From Protula sp. h YS-2021 (taxonomy: Eukaryota > Annelida > Polychaeta > Sabellida > Serpulidae): DNA of 64,000 nt. The stretch covers positions 24,431,308 through 24,495,307 of the forward strand of contig OX457026.1 of assembly GCA_949752745.1 (NCBI GenBank), written 5' to 3'. Position numbers and translations under genes: made by a program. The notes under the pieces are model-generated. The model did not search any database and was not told the origin of the DNA. It worked only from the letters and a program-made list of their open reading frames with translations. Every line of letters starts with the position of its first letter. Position 1 is the first letter of the stretch. Positions 29,641 through 42,200 of the stretch are shown here, piece after piece.

Positions 29641-32600
29641 GGAAAATGTGGCAATAATCTAGCTAGAAACATAAAACAACAACAACATTCTGTTAATTCA
29701 AACACAACAAGGCAACGGCGCTGGATATGGAAGAGTAAGGACGAGACAACAAAAGAGCTAATCAAGCCACCGGCTGTCTCCGTGTTTTTTCAAGATGGTT
29801 AGATTGGCACTTCTCTTCTGTTCCCCAGTAAAAGTGACCTGCTGACCGGTGGAAAAAAACGAGTAGCGTTTTACGGGATAAAACACCGATATATCTCACT
29901 CGTAGTCAACACTATGATTCCCGGTGATAAGTAGCTTTGACTTTTAAAACACCTCAAATATTGCACCGTAACATCAAACACTACAAAAGATGATATAAAA
30001 GTATCCATGTAAGCACCTTTTATCCTGGAAACATCGTGAAAAATCTTCAAAGAGTTATTTTCCAAAAGAAATCGTGTTCACTATTCTGCGCATAAGAATG
30101 TGTTGTCACTCATTCTTCCCGACTTCAGTATTTCCAGTTGCAATTTTGGCAATATTCCTTTACATTGTACGCCTACATATCTAGAAAAGGTCAATTAATA
30201 ACTTATTCGCCGATTACTGTAAATAAGGGAAATTCCGACTGCAGGTAAAGATAACGGAATGGTAGTAAAAAATCTGTCATAAATCTGAGGCCGATAAAGC
30301 GTCGATCTTAGGCCGCGTCAGTGGCTCGGCGAAATCGGAACATTAAATCCAGTTCTAATATGGTTTTAATTGGAAGCGGCCAAAAAATCTTTGACAAGCA
30401 TTGAATAGATGTTTGTTAAGCAACGATGTGTAAACACGATCGATAAAATTGACCAAATAATTTCAATTGAAATCATGTTTATAACATATATTACCACAAA
30501 CTTATTACCCTGTATTAATACTTTCATCAGGCATTATCTTTAAGATTTTGCACGCAAGGAGCTAAAATGACTTTCCTATTTACGTCCATTTCCAGAAGCC
30601 AAAAAGTGATCATACCTTAATTCAATCCTTTTTTATATGGTATCAGAGACTCAGAGCGGAGATATAAAGGGATATTCCCTGAAAAACCTACAACACAGCT
30701 TATATTTTTGGCAAAAATACTCGTCAAATTTAAGACAACACAAAAATGCTACTCTTCCTGTAAATCCAGTTCAATTACGTTGAAATTTTACAGGAATGTT
30801 CCACTGAAGTTCCTGCACCAAAAATTAGCAAAAAACGGTCACATTACAGAAAAGTCACAATGCGTTCCTACTGCAAGCTTCTTCACCAGCCTTAATGTGT
30901 GGAGGCCAAAAGCCGTTAGGCTACGATGCAACAGTTCGTGAGTTCAAGCCCCCTCAAGGTGAATTTTTCATTGCTCCCTTTATAAGTTTGGCAGGCAATA
31001 TTTGTAATTCTGCCTCCAATAGAAGCATTGGTTTGCTTGTCACCTCAAAGCAAGAGGATGTGATTTCAAGCCCAGTTCTAAGCGTACTTTTTCACGGTCT
31101 CTCTTCTTAGGTTTTGCAGACCATTTTTATAGTTCTGCTCTCACTGAAGCATATGAAGGCCCATACTACCTTAATTTCTTTCTTTTCTTCCTTTTCTTCT
31201 GTGATGCGATGTAGCCCTCCGAGATCAATATTATACACCACAAATTGTTGCTAATATTACATATACCATGAGTGAGCGTCATTGAAAATATGCAGAGAAG
31301 AGGAAGGAGTGGAGTCGTAGAAGTATATGAAACCTTGAAAGCTATACACCACCATGCACCATTCCGGTCGATGATGGCGGAGGTGGAGTCATCACTCTGT
31401 GGGCACAATCCAGTTTGGTTGCCGCTCTCAACTTCTACCTTATGTAGGAACTTAAGAGCTGATAGATATCTGGACGTTGTATTGAGCGATCAAAGTGTTC
31501 CATACTCAAAGCTGAACAATGACGCATTTTTGTGCGAGTAACGAGCGTCGTCACATAATCCAGCCTTTACATGTACTACTTCAGAAAAAATCTAAATAAA
31601 ATGGGTTTGTCACCGAATCTAACAGAGAATCTCTGACAATACCTAGATCACATGATGAGGTCAAGTGTCCAAAACGTAACAGAACTTGGAGAAGCTGTAC
31701 CAAACGTTAAGTAAGAATCGATTCATCAAGTCTGTTATCCGAATAAAAAGTTCTATAGACGCTCCTGATTCACTCGGTATTTGAGAGACCGATGTGGATA
31801 GTATGTTCATGAAGTTGAAGCTTTCAAAATTAAAGTGTGTTTATGCGGAGAGTTTACAAAGTTGGTTGACTTAAGTTCCTATTTTTGTTTAATTTCAATA
31901 AATTTTCATCCATTTTTTAAACCGATACATATATTAAAAGTAGCTGTAATACTTTTCTCATTCAGTATATTTGGATTACATAATCGCCAAACAAGCATAT
32001 TCTTAGAAGTTAATGACTCAAACAATTCGAATTTAAATCTTAATATTTGAATAAATGATGTATATATGCTTTATAGTGGAAAAATTCTTAAAGTCAACGT
32101 CAAATTTTTAGATGTTCTTTGCCTGAGTGTTCTTACACTCTTGAGCGAATATTCAAATTTAAAAATATGAGCAGAAGATGCTTCTTCAACATTGGTCCAG
32201 TCTGCACCCGGTTATTTCCGGTGCAATAATATTAGTGGAAGCACTACAACAGTAGCTGGAGAGTACTCTATAGAGATATAAACATATCAACGTTTGCAAA
32301 AGTATGACGTAGATATTATACTAATAGCTATTTATAACTTTGCATGAAGAACGTCAGCCAAATTATCCATCAATGTGCTGGTATTCAAATGTCACTTGTC
32401 CAGTCTATCCTCCATATAAGTAATAGTTTTTTACTTAAAAATTGTAACTAAACATCTCGAATTTCATTTCAAACAAGACTGTATTTAAATGTACTGACTG
32501 ACACTCTTTGATGAATGTAATGAAGTTACTTTGTAAAGATAATTTATACCGCGCGTCTCATTTGTGACGCCGACAGCTTGCAATATCAAAACACAATAAT

Positions 32601-33138
32601 CAATGTCTTCATTTAAAATACAGTATGTCTCGGTATCCTAAACTAAAACAGTAATACCCAGCCTGGGCTACCTTAATTTTCTTACAGACTTCTAACAATT
32701 ATTAAGTAAAGGCTGGAATACATTTTAAAATATTGTAGCCATTAAATACTGTTTTTAGAATGCTGTCCACCTGCTAATTTGCATGTCCAGCTTAATACAA
32801 GCCTTTGCATTTTTTGATTGATATAACCCATGCTTTGCTTTTCACAAATATTGTACAGCAAGACAGGTATGTTTACAATATAAATCTGATGCTAGAAGAA
32901 GCAGAGCTCAATGAAAAGGTGAAGTAATCAATTCGATTTGATGTTTAACCGATAAAGTAAAACAAATTTATTATTGTGAGTTGTGTTGCTGCTTAGGACG
33001 ATAATATGTGAAAATTCACAGAAGTAAATGAAAAATTTATTGAGGAATTTCGAGAACTTTTAGAAGCTTAAACTAAAATCGTTTAGAAATACACATATTA
33101 CGGTGTATTCTAAGGAGTATTTTAAGTTATTAAGAAAT
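29641..33138. other. Gene-free stretch upstream of the CHST15-like gene
   Basis: AT-rich with no supported exon. A dispersed repeat (30700-31160) is listed separately. A short open frame at 31272-31541 (+) has no recognisable family and is probably chance. The proximal promoter and any 5' UTR exon of the CHST15-like gene should lie near 32900-33138, but no clear TATA or initiator can be claimed. Confidence 0.45.
30700..31160 (+). repeat. Dispersed repeat with tRNA-promoter-like B box, copy 1 (relative at 52600-52940)
   Basis: Landmarks shared with 52600-52940 in the same order: CACAAAAATGCTACTCTTCC / CACAAAAAGTTACTCTTTC, AAATCCAGTYC, GTCTCT-TTAGGTTTT-CAG, and TTTATAGTTC. The first copy contains AGTTCGTGAGTTCAAGCCCC (about 30931-30950), which resembles an RNA polymerase III B box. 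A SINE-like origin is possible. No ORF of note. Confidence 0.45.
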
Positions 33139-36100
33139 ATGCCACACACAAAACTAAAAAGACTTGGAACTAGATTTATGGTCATTTGGTTGTGTGGCAG
33201 CCTGTCAATCATTTGGTTTGTATTAGGTATAAGTTATAAACCAAAGAAACAGTGGACGCAATCTACAGAGATTCGTGTTGTTCATCTCGAACAAAATGTG
33301 TCAAAATTACATCAACTTTTGGAAAATATACACCAAAACATAAGTGTTAGAAAACATGGCATAATTAATGAAGGACTGCTTTTGAAAAATAAAGCAGTTT
33401 CAACGGAAGTTAATACATATGATGAAGATGAGGAGTTAAAAATAAGTACTGATTCCACTGTTATTTTAGACATTGTAAGTACTGGTTTTCGTTTATTTAT
33501 GAGTATTATCTATATTAATTCTATATATGCATTGTTGGAAGTCATAAAACAGAATTTTTATTTGAAATGAAAAATATTTTTGCTGTTGTTTTTTTTCTAC
33601 TGGAGTGACAGTAAGATGTTAGTATAAGTAGACTGCACTGTTTCTGGGGACGTGCTCCAGGTGAGCACAGTTATCACTTGTTGTAGTCTAGACTGCACTG
33701 TTTCTGTTGCTGCAGGTGAACAGTTATGACTTGTTGTAGTCTAGACTGCACTGTTTCTGGGGACGTGCTCCAGGTGAACACAGTTGTGACTTGTTGTAGT
33801 CTAGACTGCACTGTTTTTGGGGACGTGCTCCAGGTGAGCACAGTTATCACTTGTTGTAGTCTAGACTGCACTGTTTTTGGGAACGTGCTCCAGGTGAGCA
33901 CAGTTATCACTTGTTGTAGTCTAGACTGCACTGTTTCTGTTGCTGCAGGTGAACAGTTATGACTTGTTGTAGTCTAGACTGCACTGTTTTTGGGGACGGG
34001 AGGTGTTAAAGTCACCAGTTTACACTCACCATGAATTGAATGGTTGATTTTTATATCCAGAAAATGAAAGAGTCAGGGTGCACACGCAAAACCCATTTGT
34101 GAAATTTGCAGAAGTCTGAGGCACCACCAATTTAAAACAAATCCACTTTTTTTATCTTTGTTTCTTTTCTGTTTCTTTGCCCTTGGACACTTTTATATGA
34201 GTTGACTTTCTGTTCGCCAAAGGACACACGGTACATTTCAGTGCCAGGGACCTCAGTAAAAATTCACTTTAAAAATTCAAAACGATGCATTGGGGTTTCC
34301 TCAACAGCTGTTTCTCTTTCAACCCTCGTCTGACCTCTTTGTTCATAGCTTCAAGATTCCACAGTCAATATATATATTTTTGACTAGTCTGTTGGAAAGA
34401 CCTATTTCTGTAGTGTCATACATGTGATGATTTTCAGCAAAAGTTGCCATTTCTACCTAACTACCGTAATCCGTGTTGGTTAGAGCCGATGCCACTTTCG
34501 TATCCATATGAGAGCAATCGTTACGGCGGGAAGGTGGAAGGTTACTTGTCTCACCTTACACCACGGTGGCGCAAGTTGTATGAACAACAGCTCGCCTCGG
34601 GCTACACGCAGCGCCTGCGGTGTTTGCCGTATTTTTACATTGGTGGCATGCCGAAGTGTGGTACTACTGATATATATGATCGACTAGTCCAACATCCACA
34701 GATAGCCGGAGGTTTGTTCAAAGAGCCACATTACTGGACAAGGTGGCGATTTTGGACTGGTGAGCCTTTAAAATAATTGCCTCTCACACAAAAAGCTTTT
34801 AAAATTTTACAGCTTAAATAATTGGCAGCAATTTAATGGGCCTAGGCCCTTGGCATACTTTGACTTATTCTGAATGAAGTAATTTTGAACCCTCGCGAGA
34901 AAGTTTTTCACAAGAAAAAAAAAAAAAAAAAAAGCAAAATACAAACAACAATAACAAAAATCCGGTATGCGTAACTCACATGTTTCATTGGTGCACAGCT
35001 TGGCGGAAATACGTACAAAGGTATAAAGTCAAATTTTTTTAAACGTTTTCTTTTAACTGTTTTTTATTCCTTTTCTTATATTAACGTTGTGGCAGACAAG
35101 TGCTTCTGGAAGGAGTTTATGTGTGCCGACGGACGGGTCTGTATATCAGAGAGCCGAGTATGCGATGGGCAGAGAGCATGTCGAGACGGATCCGACGAAA
35201 TCGATTGCGGTAAAAATCTAATCTAAATCGAAACACGTATTCCTCACATCTGAAGCAAAAATCCAGCTGAGGATAACGGTTAAGACTGACATGATGTCTC
35301 CCCCTGCTCCTCCCTAAAACGTTAAATTTGGACTAACTAATAAATTCTTTTAGGTTAAATTGCGACGTTCGATTGTTGCGATAATATGTTTGGATATAGA
35401 AAATGTTTTAACTAGTTTGTGACGTAAATTAGACTTTTTGAGAAGTTCCAAATCAAGTATATAAATCCTGAAAAAAGTGACGATTTATTGGCGTTGTAGC
35501 AGCGACAACTGAAAAAAACTAAAAAAGTGTGCAGTATTTTTTTTTTTCAAAACAAATTTTGGCATAGGAGGACCTTGGCAGTGCTCACATATGAACGGTG
35601 GTTGTTCCCACACGTGCAGAATGGAAAGTCATGGCCCCGTGTGCAGCTGCCCCAGGAACTACCAACTGAAACGTGATAGAAAGACCTGTATGGGTACGTC
35701 ATCGACCTGATTAAAAAAAAATGCTTGATTGATAATTACCGATTTTTGTTTAGGGTAAATTGATACTTATGCTGACAGCAAATGTATGACTGTGCTATTA
35801 ATACATTGAACCAAATAGTTTTAAGTTATCATGTAAATATTAAAGTTTAGGTTTTCAATATATCTTAAAATGCTTACACAGGGGGAGTTACATTGACGGA
35901 GTATATAGACCTGTTTGACCCTGCAGCGGAAGTCATAAGAAGGAACGTAATCAACTATTTCCATCCGGTTGTCACAGGTTCGAGTGATTTTAATTACAAC
36001 ATCGAGCCATATAAATCGCAATGACATTCTTTCATGGTCGTGTCCCTCGTTTACTATTACGTGGTAAAGACGAATATTACACGTTTCGTTGTATTAGATA

Positions 36101-39100
36101 GAAAGTTCACTCTTAGTTTTTATTCTCAGTTGTAATGTGCACAAAAAGTTCACGAGAGGTTTACCTCTTCCGCGTTTAGACCACTTGTACTTAAAGTCTA
36201 CCCCTGCGTGCATTAATACCAGTTTTGTTGTGTTTTATTTTTTGCACTAAGCTTTGCAATAACATTTGTAGGTAAAACAAGTACAACCATATTGAAGATG
36301 ACTAAGCATAGGCTCTAGTATGTTTTACGTTTTACTGGATTTCGGATTAAAGGGAAATGCGGGTATCTCTGCGCCATCTAGCTACCGCGAAATGCGCATT
36401 ACATTGAATATCGCTGAGTTTGAATCCATGTTTACACAGTATAAATTACTACTAAATCCGTCTAGATCGAAAAATTCGTTTCAAAGACAAATAGGGTCGT
36501 GTCCAGGAATGAACTGTATTGACATTTTGTTCCCAGAAGGGCCTGTGTTGATAAATTGTCCACTAAAATCATATTACACTGTTTCCACCATTTATCTATT
36601 GAGTCAATGGGATTTTGTCAAAATTTGCATAATTCTGCTATTGATTCGGTGACATGTATTTATTTGCTTAAAACATTTTGTATGACGCGTTCTTCAAACA
36701 GGAAAAAAATGAGGCAATTGTCAATTGTGATTATGTGTGAATTTTTCATTTTGAGTGAAATTTCTTGGTTTTCCCAATGGTTTCTATAGTAAAAGTACGC
36801 GACCTTTCAGTGTCTTTATTTCTCTTATAACATCGGTGATCCCCCTTTGTCTTTTCAATTTTTGAATGTATACCCTTAAAGCATTAAACTGTGAAAGTAG
36901 GTGAGATACCCGCGTTTCCCTTTAATTAGAGAACCGTTATTGCTAACAGAGTATAGATTTTAACTGCACCGCTGTAAGTAAGATTTAAAACTTTATTTGG
37001 TCGCCTGTTAATGATATATTAGGGCAATGCCATTTGAAGGATTTGTGTAAGGAGGGGACCCTAACCTAGGAACTTACTCGTGCTATGGGTTTCTATTCTG
37101 GTGCATGTAGGCGAGGCTACACCGGCCACATTCTGGGACAATCATCGCTGGCATAATGAGCCGTCCAACGACAACAGCACAACTGAGCCCCACGTGATCA
37201 CAGCTGACCTCATTACTCACGTGACACCTGACGTCAAAATGATCGCCATGGTCCGCGACCCAACGGCGAGGTGAGGACCACATCTTATGGCTACTTTGTG
37301 CTGGGATGCCACTTGGGCTAATAGCTGAATGTCTTGCTTATAACCCTAATTTAAAAAAAAAGAAAAAAAAAAAAAGAAAGAAAGAAAAAGAAAGAAAGAA
37401 AGAAAGAAAGAAAGAAAAATGATGAGGCCGACCGGCAATCGCTTTCCCTAGCTTTTGTTGAAAAACCTAGCCCTGTTCAGGACTGAAAGTTTTTTTCTTC
37501 AAAATTTCGACCGGTGACCCGCCAAATTCTAGTTTCGTTTTATGTTTCTTTCGCAAAATGTGATGTAAATCTCTAATATGGGTGTTAGGTCAAAGAAACG
37601 GTTATTAAAACAATACAAGTTGCTACTTTGTTTCATGTTTTAACGGCAGGATAAGTATCCACGTTTCTCAATCGCGCGAAAATGTTTTCTTACATTTATT
37701 TGCCCGTACACTAGCATAATGCATGATAGCTTTCTTCATGACAGATTATACTCCGATTTACTTTACTTCTACCCTTATGCTACACCGGATAAATTCCATG
37801 CCAAAGTTCTTGAAGGGATTTCGTGGCTCTCTCAGTGTTTCGCACGGAAGTCAGTACGTGCCTGTGTACACGAGCCCCTGGATCCGGACAGACCTCCCGA
37901 GGGACGGTACTGGAAACCAGTGGTAAGCCCCTTGATATCTCATTTCTTCAGGGATGATACGGACAAAACAAGAAAAAATACCCGGAAAATTAGCTAACGA
38001 TGAAATGCAATGAAAAAAAACCCCGTAATACCGGTAAAAACCGGACCTTTTTCAACGAAAAAAATCCCGGAAAACCGGTAAAAATCGGAAAAGTATCATC
38101 CCTCTTTCTTACTACATATATGATTTTATAACTGAATTAATGTACAAAAGCTCAATGTTTTACTAATTTGATCTTTTTTTGTTCTTGAAATCTTAACTGT
38201 TGTATTTCACATTGCACTCCTCAAGAAATATCCATCACTTTAAATACATTGGGATAGTGTTTCTGGCCAAATTGATTAAATGTGTATTTTTCATGACAGG
38301 AGCGCATGCGCATAGGGATGTACAGTGAGTATGTCAAGGATTGGCTACGCGTTATCCCGCGGAGTAATCTAATGGTCATCCGCCTTGAAGATTATTCTGC
38401 GCACAGAAAAGAAGTTCTCGAAGATGTCGTAAAATTTTTGGGCTTAGGTGAGTAAAGAGTTATTGAATACGAAATCACGAACAGCAAAAACCGGGTAATC
38501 CGAACAACTAAGTCAGGGTCTCTTTGCACAAATGATACCACTATGGGATGAATTTGGTTACTTTTTTCGTCTTCTAGGATAGGCAATGATATAGTTTCAT
38601 TGTTTCATTGTCATCCGGACATCTATATGCAAAGCCGGGCTCACAACGTGAGTTATAGTTTTCCCAGTGTTGTATGTGAGTTGTCACATCTAAATCACAA
38701 CTAACGTGTCATGAACAAGTCAATTGCTGACGAATGTGACAAAGACGTCAGATGGACGATAAGACGTTCTCCTGCTGAGAAAAATCGCATTTTTTTTAGA
38801 GAGGTTAGAAATTGGACGAACGAATGTCGCGACCTCAGATAGACGCTCTGTGGACGAAGTAAAGTGTACTACTAGCAAAGTGTGTCCCCGGAAATAGAAA
38901 TATCAGGATGATTGAAGTAAATGGTCCGGATTTCGGGCTGAGCCAAGATTGAGGGACCTTTTTCTGGAAATCTACGGTTGCTATGGCCGCCATACTATGT
39001 CCTCTTTCTTTTTTTTTTTTCAGACGACATGCCGGCCTATCTTCTACACAAGTGGCAATCGGAGACTGTTCACAACACAGGTTCCAAAAAGTACGAACGC

Positions 39101-39208
39101 CAGGGTTACATGCGAAACGACACCAAGCGATTGCTCGACCGCTTTTACAAACCTTTCAACACTAATCTTGCGTTGCTGTTAAATAATAAATCCTTTTTAT
39201 ACTCTTAG
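33139..39208 (+). CDS. CHST15-like carbohydrate sulfotransferase with inserted LDLa and EGF modules, 9 exons, complete
   Basis: Exons 33139-33474, 34438-34759, 35096-35209, 35568-35693, 35882-35977, 37111-37270, 37745-37922, 38300-38447 and 39024-39208 join in frame to 554 residues. ATG at 33139 is followed by basic residues and one membrane segment (residues about 14-31, FMVIWLCGSLSIIWFVLG): a type II Golgi enzyme. The PAPS 5'-phosphosulfate loop is GGMPKCGTTDIYDRL (PKCGTT, residues 184-189) and the 3'-phosphate motif RDPTARLYS (380-388). Other CHST15-type blocks are KEPHYWTRWRF, YIDLFDPAAEVI and GEATPATFWDNHRW. Vertebrate CHST15 adds 6-O-sulfate to GalNAc-4-sulfate in chondroitin; substrate here is unknown. 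Residues 220-258 are a six-Cys LDLa module ending CRDGSDEIDC, and 260-298 a six-Cys EGF module (NGGCSHTC). Each is on its own phase 1-1 exon, between the two PAPS-binding motifs. All phases check. Confidence 0.93.
33625..34008. repeat. Minisatellite of about 60- and 52-bp units in CHST15-like intron 1
   Basis: About seven direct units around GTAGTCTAGACTGCACTGTT. Five are long (with GGGGACGTGCTCCAGGTGAG) and two are short (with CTGTTGCTGCAGGTGAACAG), in the order long, short, long, long, long, short, long. It has open frames on both strands because unit lengths are near multiples of 3; none looks like a gene. Confidence 0.92.
37351..37420. repeat. (AAAG)n microsatellite in CHST15-like intron 6
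   Basis: About 70 bp of A-rich and AAAG repeats starting 80 bp after the donor of exon 37111-37270. Confidence 0.95.
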
Positions 39209-42200
39209 CAAAGTTTATTTTTTTTCGGATAGTAGCTCATTTTATATTTTTTAAAAATTAAATTTATTGGGGGTGGTGGTGGTTGGGGGGGGGGGGGGGG
39301 TGGGCAAGAGCAAATTCAGCGACAAATCCTAGTTGCAATTGCGAAGTTGGAACATAATAGTGGTTGCCTATTAGTGGAAACAACGCCTGTCTCCCGACTT
39401 TTTATGGACCTCGGGACAATAGACAATAACAGTGTGGCCACCCTCCATTACAGTACCTACCCTTGGACCATCCCGGTACCACAGAACACTTTTGGCTACT
39501 ATTTCTGATGAGCGACCACATGACGAGGTTGTTTTTCTTTTTGGTTGTGCATCCGACGCCTGTACGAAATGTCCATTTTTCTGCGACTATCCAACGTTGA
39601 TCTTGCAACGTCAATTCAACGTTGAACCAAAAACATATGAGAAAGTTGCGCTTTGGTTGCGACAAATCAAAACCAAAGTACAACCAAAGCTACTGTTGTG
39701 ATTTGGTTGGGTCGACCCCAGAATGTTTAGTGGGGTGGGCAATTCAAAGCTGTAGTCAACAGCGGTGCTTCGGGCAGAGGAGTGTTTAAGTTTTCCCTAA
39801 TTGTATCAAAGACTGTCGTGTGGGGCTTGAAAATTCTGTTTACTCGTTTGTCTGATCTAAATATTGCACGGAACAGGCGAAAAGGCCACAAAAACATAGC
39901 GGCAATTTTTTTATAACTTGCCAAACGCACAACTCAAGAACACGCTTTATCGTTCAAAAAATAAATAAATACCAGGAATAATAACAACTAGTGACAATAA
40001 GCATTGATTATTTAATATTTAACACTTGACAAGCCTTTGGCTTGCAAGAGTTATATGAATTTGTGCGAGCAAAATTCGTTCTTTTTTTTTCTTCTTGACA
40101 CTTTTTCCGATTTTTTGTGTCTTCTTCTTCTCTGACACTATGGGCCCTACGACCATGAAACTTGGGATTTATGAAGAGCTTGATCTGAACATGTGCATGT
40201 CACTTTTTATTTTCGTCTTTGATTTCGTTTTCTTTGTTAAAACGCCATGTGAAAAGAGTGTATTTTTTGCAAATAAATGCGTAGCATTTAACGACAGCAC
40301 AGAATACACATTTGCTTAGTGAGCTTTGTACGAGCTCTCACTGCGTAAATATATAACAAGGCATACAAGTCAACAACAACCAAACACCACACGGCTTATA
40401 AGACGTATTCAAGCTGTGTTGTTTGCAATATATTATTCAAGAAATAACCCATTGAAGGAAGTATTTTTGCGTTTTAATTTTTGTCAAGTGTTTAACATTT
40501 CGCTAGCGGAATGAGCTTCTAGTTTAAAAATATTTTGCAACTTTGATTAGACGTAAGATAATCGACGCCTGCCCAGCTCGAGACATTGTTTCGATTTTAT
40601 AATTAAACAAAATCTGACGTTAATCCGACGTCTGGTTGCAACGTCCACCCAACGTTAATGCAACGTTACAATGTCTGCTGGGATAGACAATTCGGAGAAG
40701 GAATCGGGAGCATCGATTCATAATATTGTTATTGCAAATTTCGACATGGCTCCCTTTTCCAAAGCACTAACATTCAAAACTCCAAAAAGATCATTTATGG
40801 ACCCTATAAAATTAGCGTTTTGAAGAAGCGAATACATGAGCACTGCTTTTACATGTCCCGCTCCGTTCTTGCCATACAAAGAATGGCCGATGCCAAGAAC
40901 TCCATTCAGATATTAAACTCCGACCGGCAATGTCGGTAGTCAGGCTCTTTCTCTATTGCAAATGTAAAATTTAGAATGCGACATTATTTTGGTTTTATAA
41001 TTGCTGGTATCTAAAAATTAACCGCTTGACAATTCACCCCGAAACGGTGTTTACGAAATCGAACCAAAAACAGCATGACTCGTATTTTATTTTCAACTTT
41101 AAAATAATTTTTAAGCTGCCCAATTGAACATACAGTCCTCACTTACAGTTGGCCAGTCAAACCGACCAAAGTAATCCCGTGAAATATTACCTGTTAAAAA
41201 TTCACCTCGGTATATTTTCAGCCTCAGAAGGTGTGGCTATATCGTCCATCCCCCCCCCCCCACCCACCTCCCTCTGCCGAAAGAATTCGATTAATGTCGA
41301 CGCTGAAGTGAAAACAACTCCCGTTCAATAAACTGGCATCCTTTGCTTTCTCTCTACTTGTCGTTACGGGTAATTGTGATAGGCAATTGATCTCTCAGAC
41401 TGACTTTGTAGAATTGCAATCACTGAAAACGTTTCAATGGTGTCAAATCGGGGATCACTTTACAGATTTTAATTTGGGTACCAGTTGTCGAGGTTCTAGT
41501 TAACAGGGGAGAACTGCTAATTAGTGCAGATACATCATCTACAAAACGCTTTCTGAAAATCGGATGCAGCACGGCTTGGATATACTCAATAATAACGGAC
41601 AAACCATACATAATGCATATTATGAACGTGGGCCAATCACCAAAACGCAGTATTCACAAAAGTTAACTGCAGTTCTCAAAGCAAAAATCAGTTGCAATAT
41701 ATTATTCAAGAAATAACCCATTGAAGGAAGTATTTTTGCGTTTTAATTTTTGTCAAGTGTTTAACATTTCGCTAGCGGAATGAGCTTCTAGTTTAAAAAT
41801 ATTTTGCAACTTTGATTAGACGTAAGATAATCGACGCCTGCCCAGCTCGAGACATTGTTTCGATTTTATAATTAAACAAAATCTGACGTTAATCCGACGT
41901 CTGGTTGCAACGTCCACCCAACGTTAATGCAACGTTACAATGTCTGCTGGGATAGACAATTCGGAGAAGGAATCGGGAGCATCGATTCATAATATTGTTA
42001 TTGCAAATTTCGACATGGCTCCCTTTTCCAAAGCACTAACATTCAAAACTCCAAAAAGATCATTTATGGACCCTATAAAATTAGCGTTTTGAAGAAGCGA
42101 ATACATGAGCACTGCTTTTACATGTCCCGCTCCGTTCTTGCCATACAAAGAATGGCCGATGCCAAGAACTCCATTCAGATATTAAACTCCGACCGGCAAT

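Noticed and set aside
31272..31541. 89-codon frame on the + strand
   Set aside because: No similarity recognised and an opposing frame covers most of it; not enough to call a gene.
33674..33962. Repeat proteins (VITVLTWSTSPKTVQSRLQQ and CCSLDCTV) on both strands
   Set aside because: Frames through the intronic minisatellite; no start context, conserved family or splice support.
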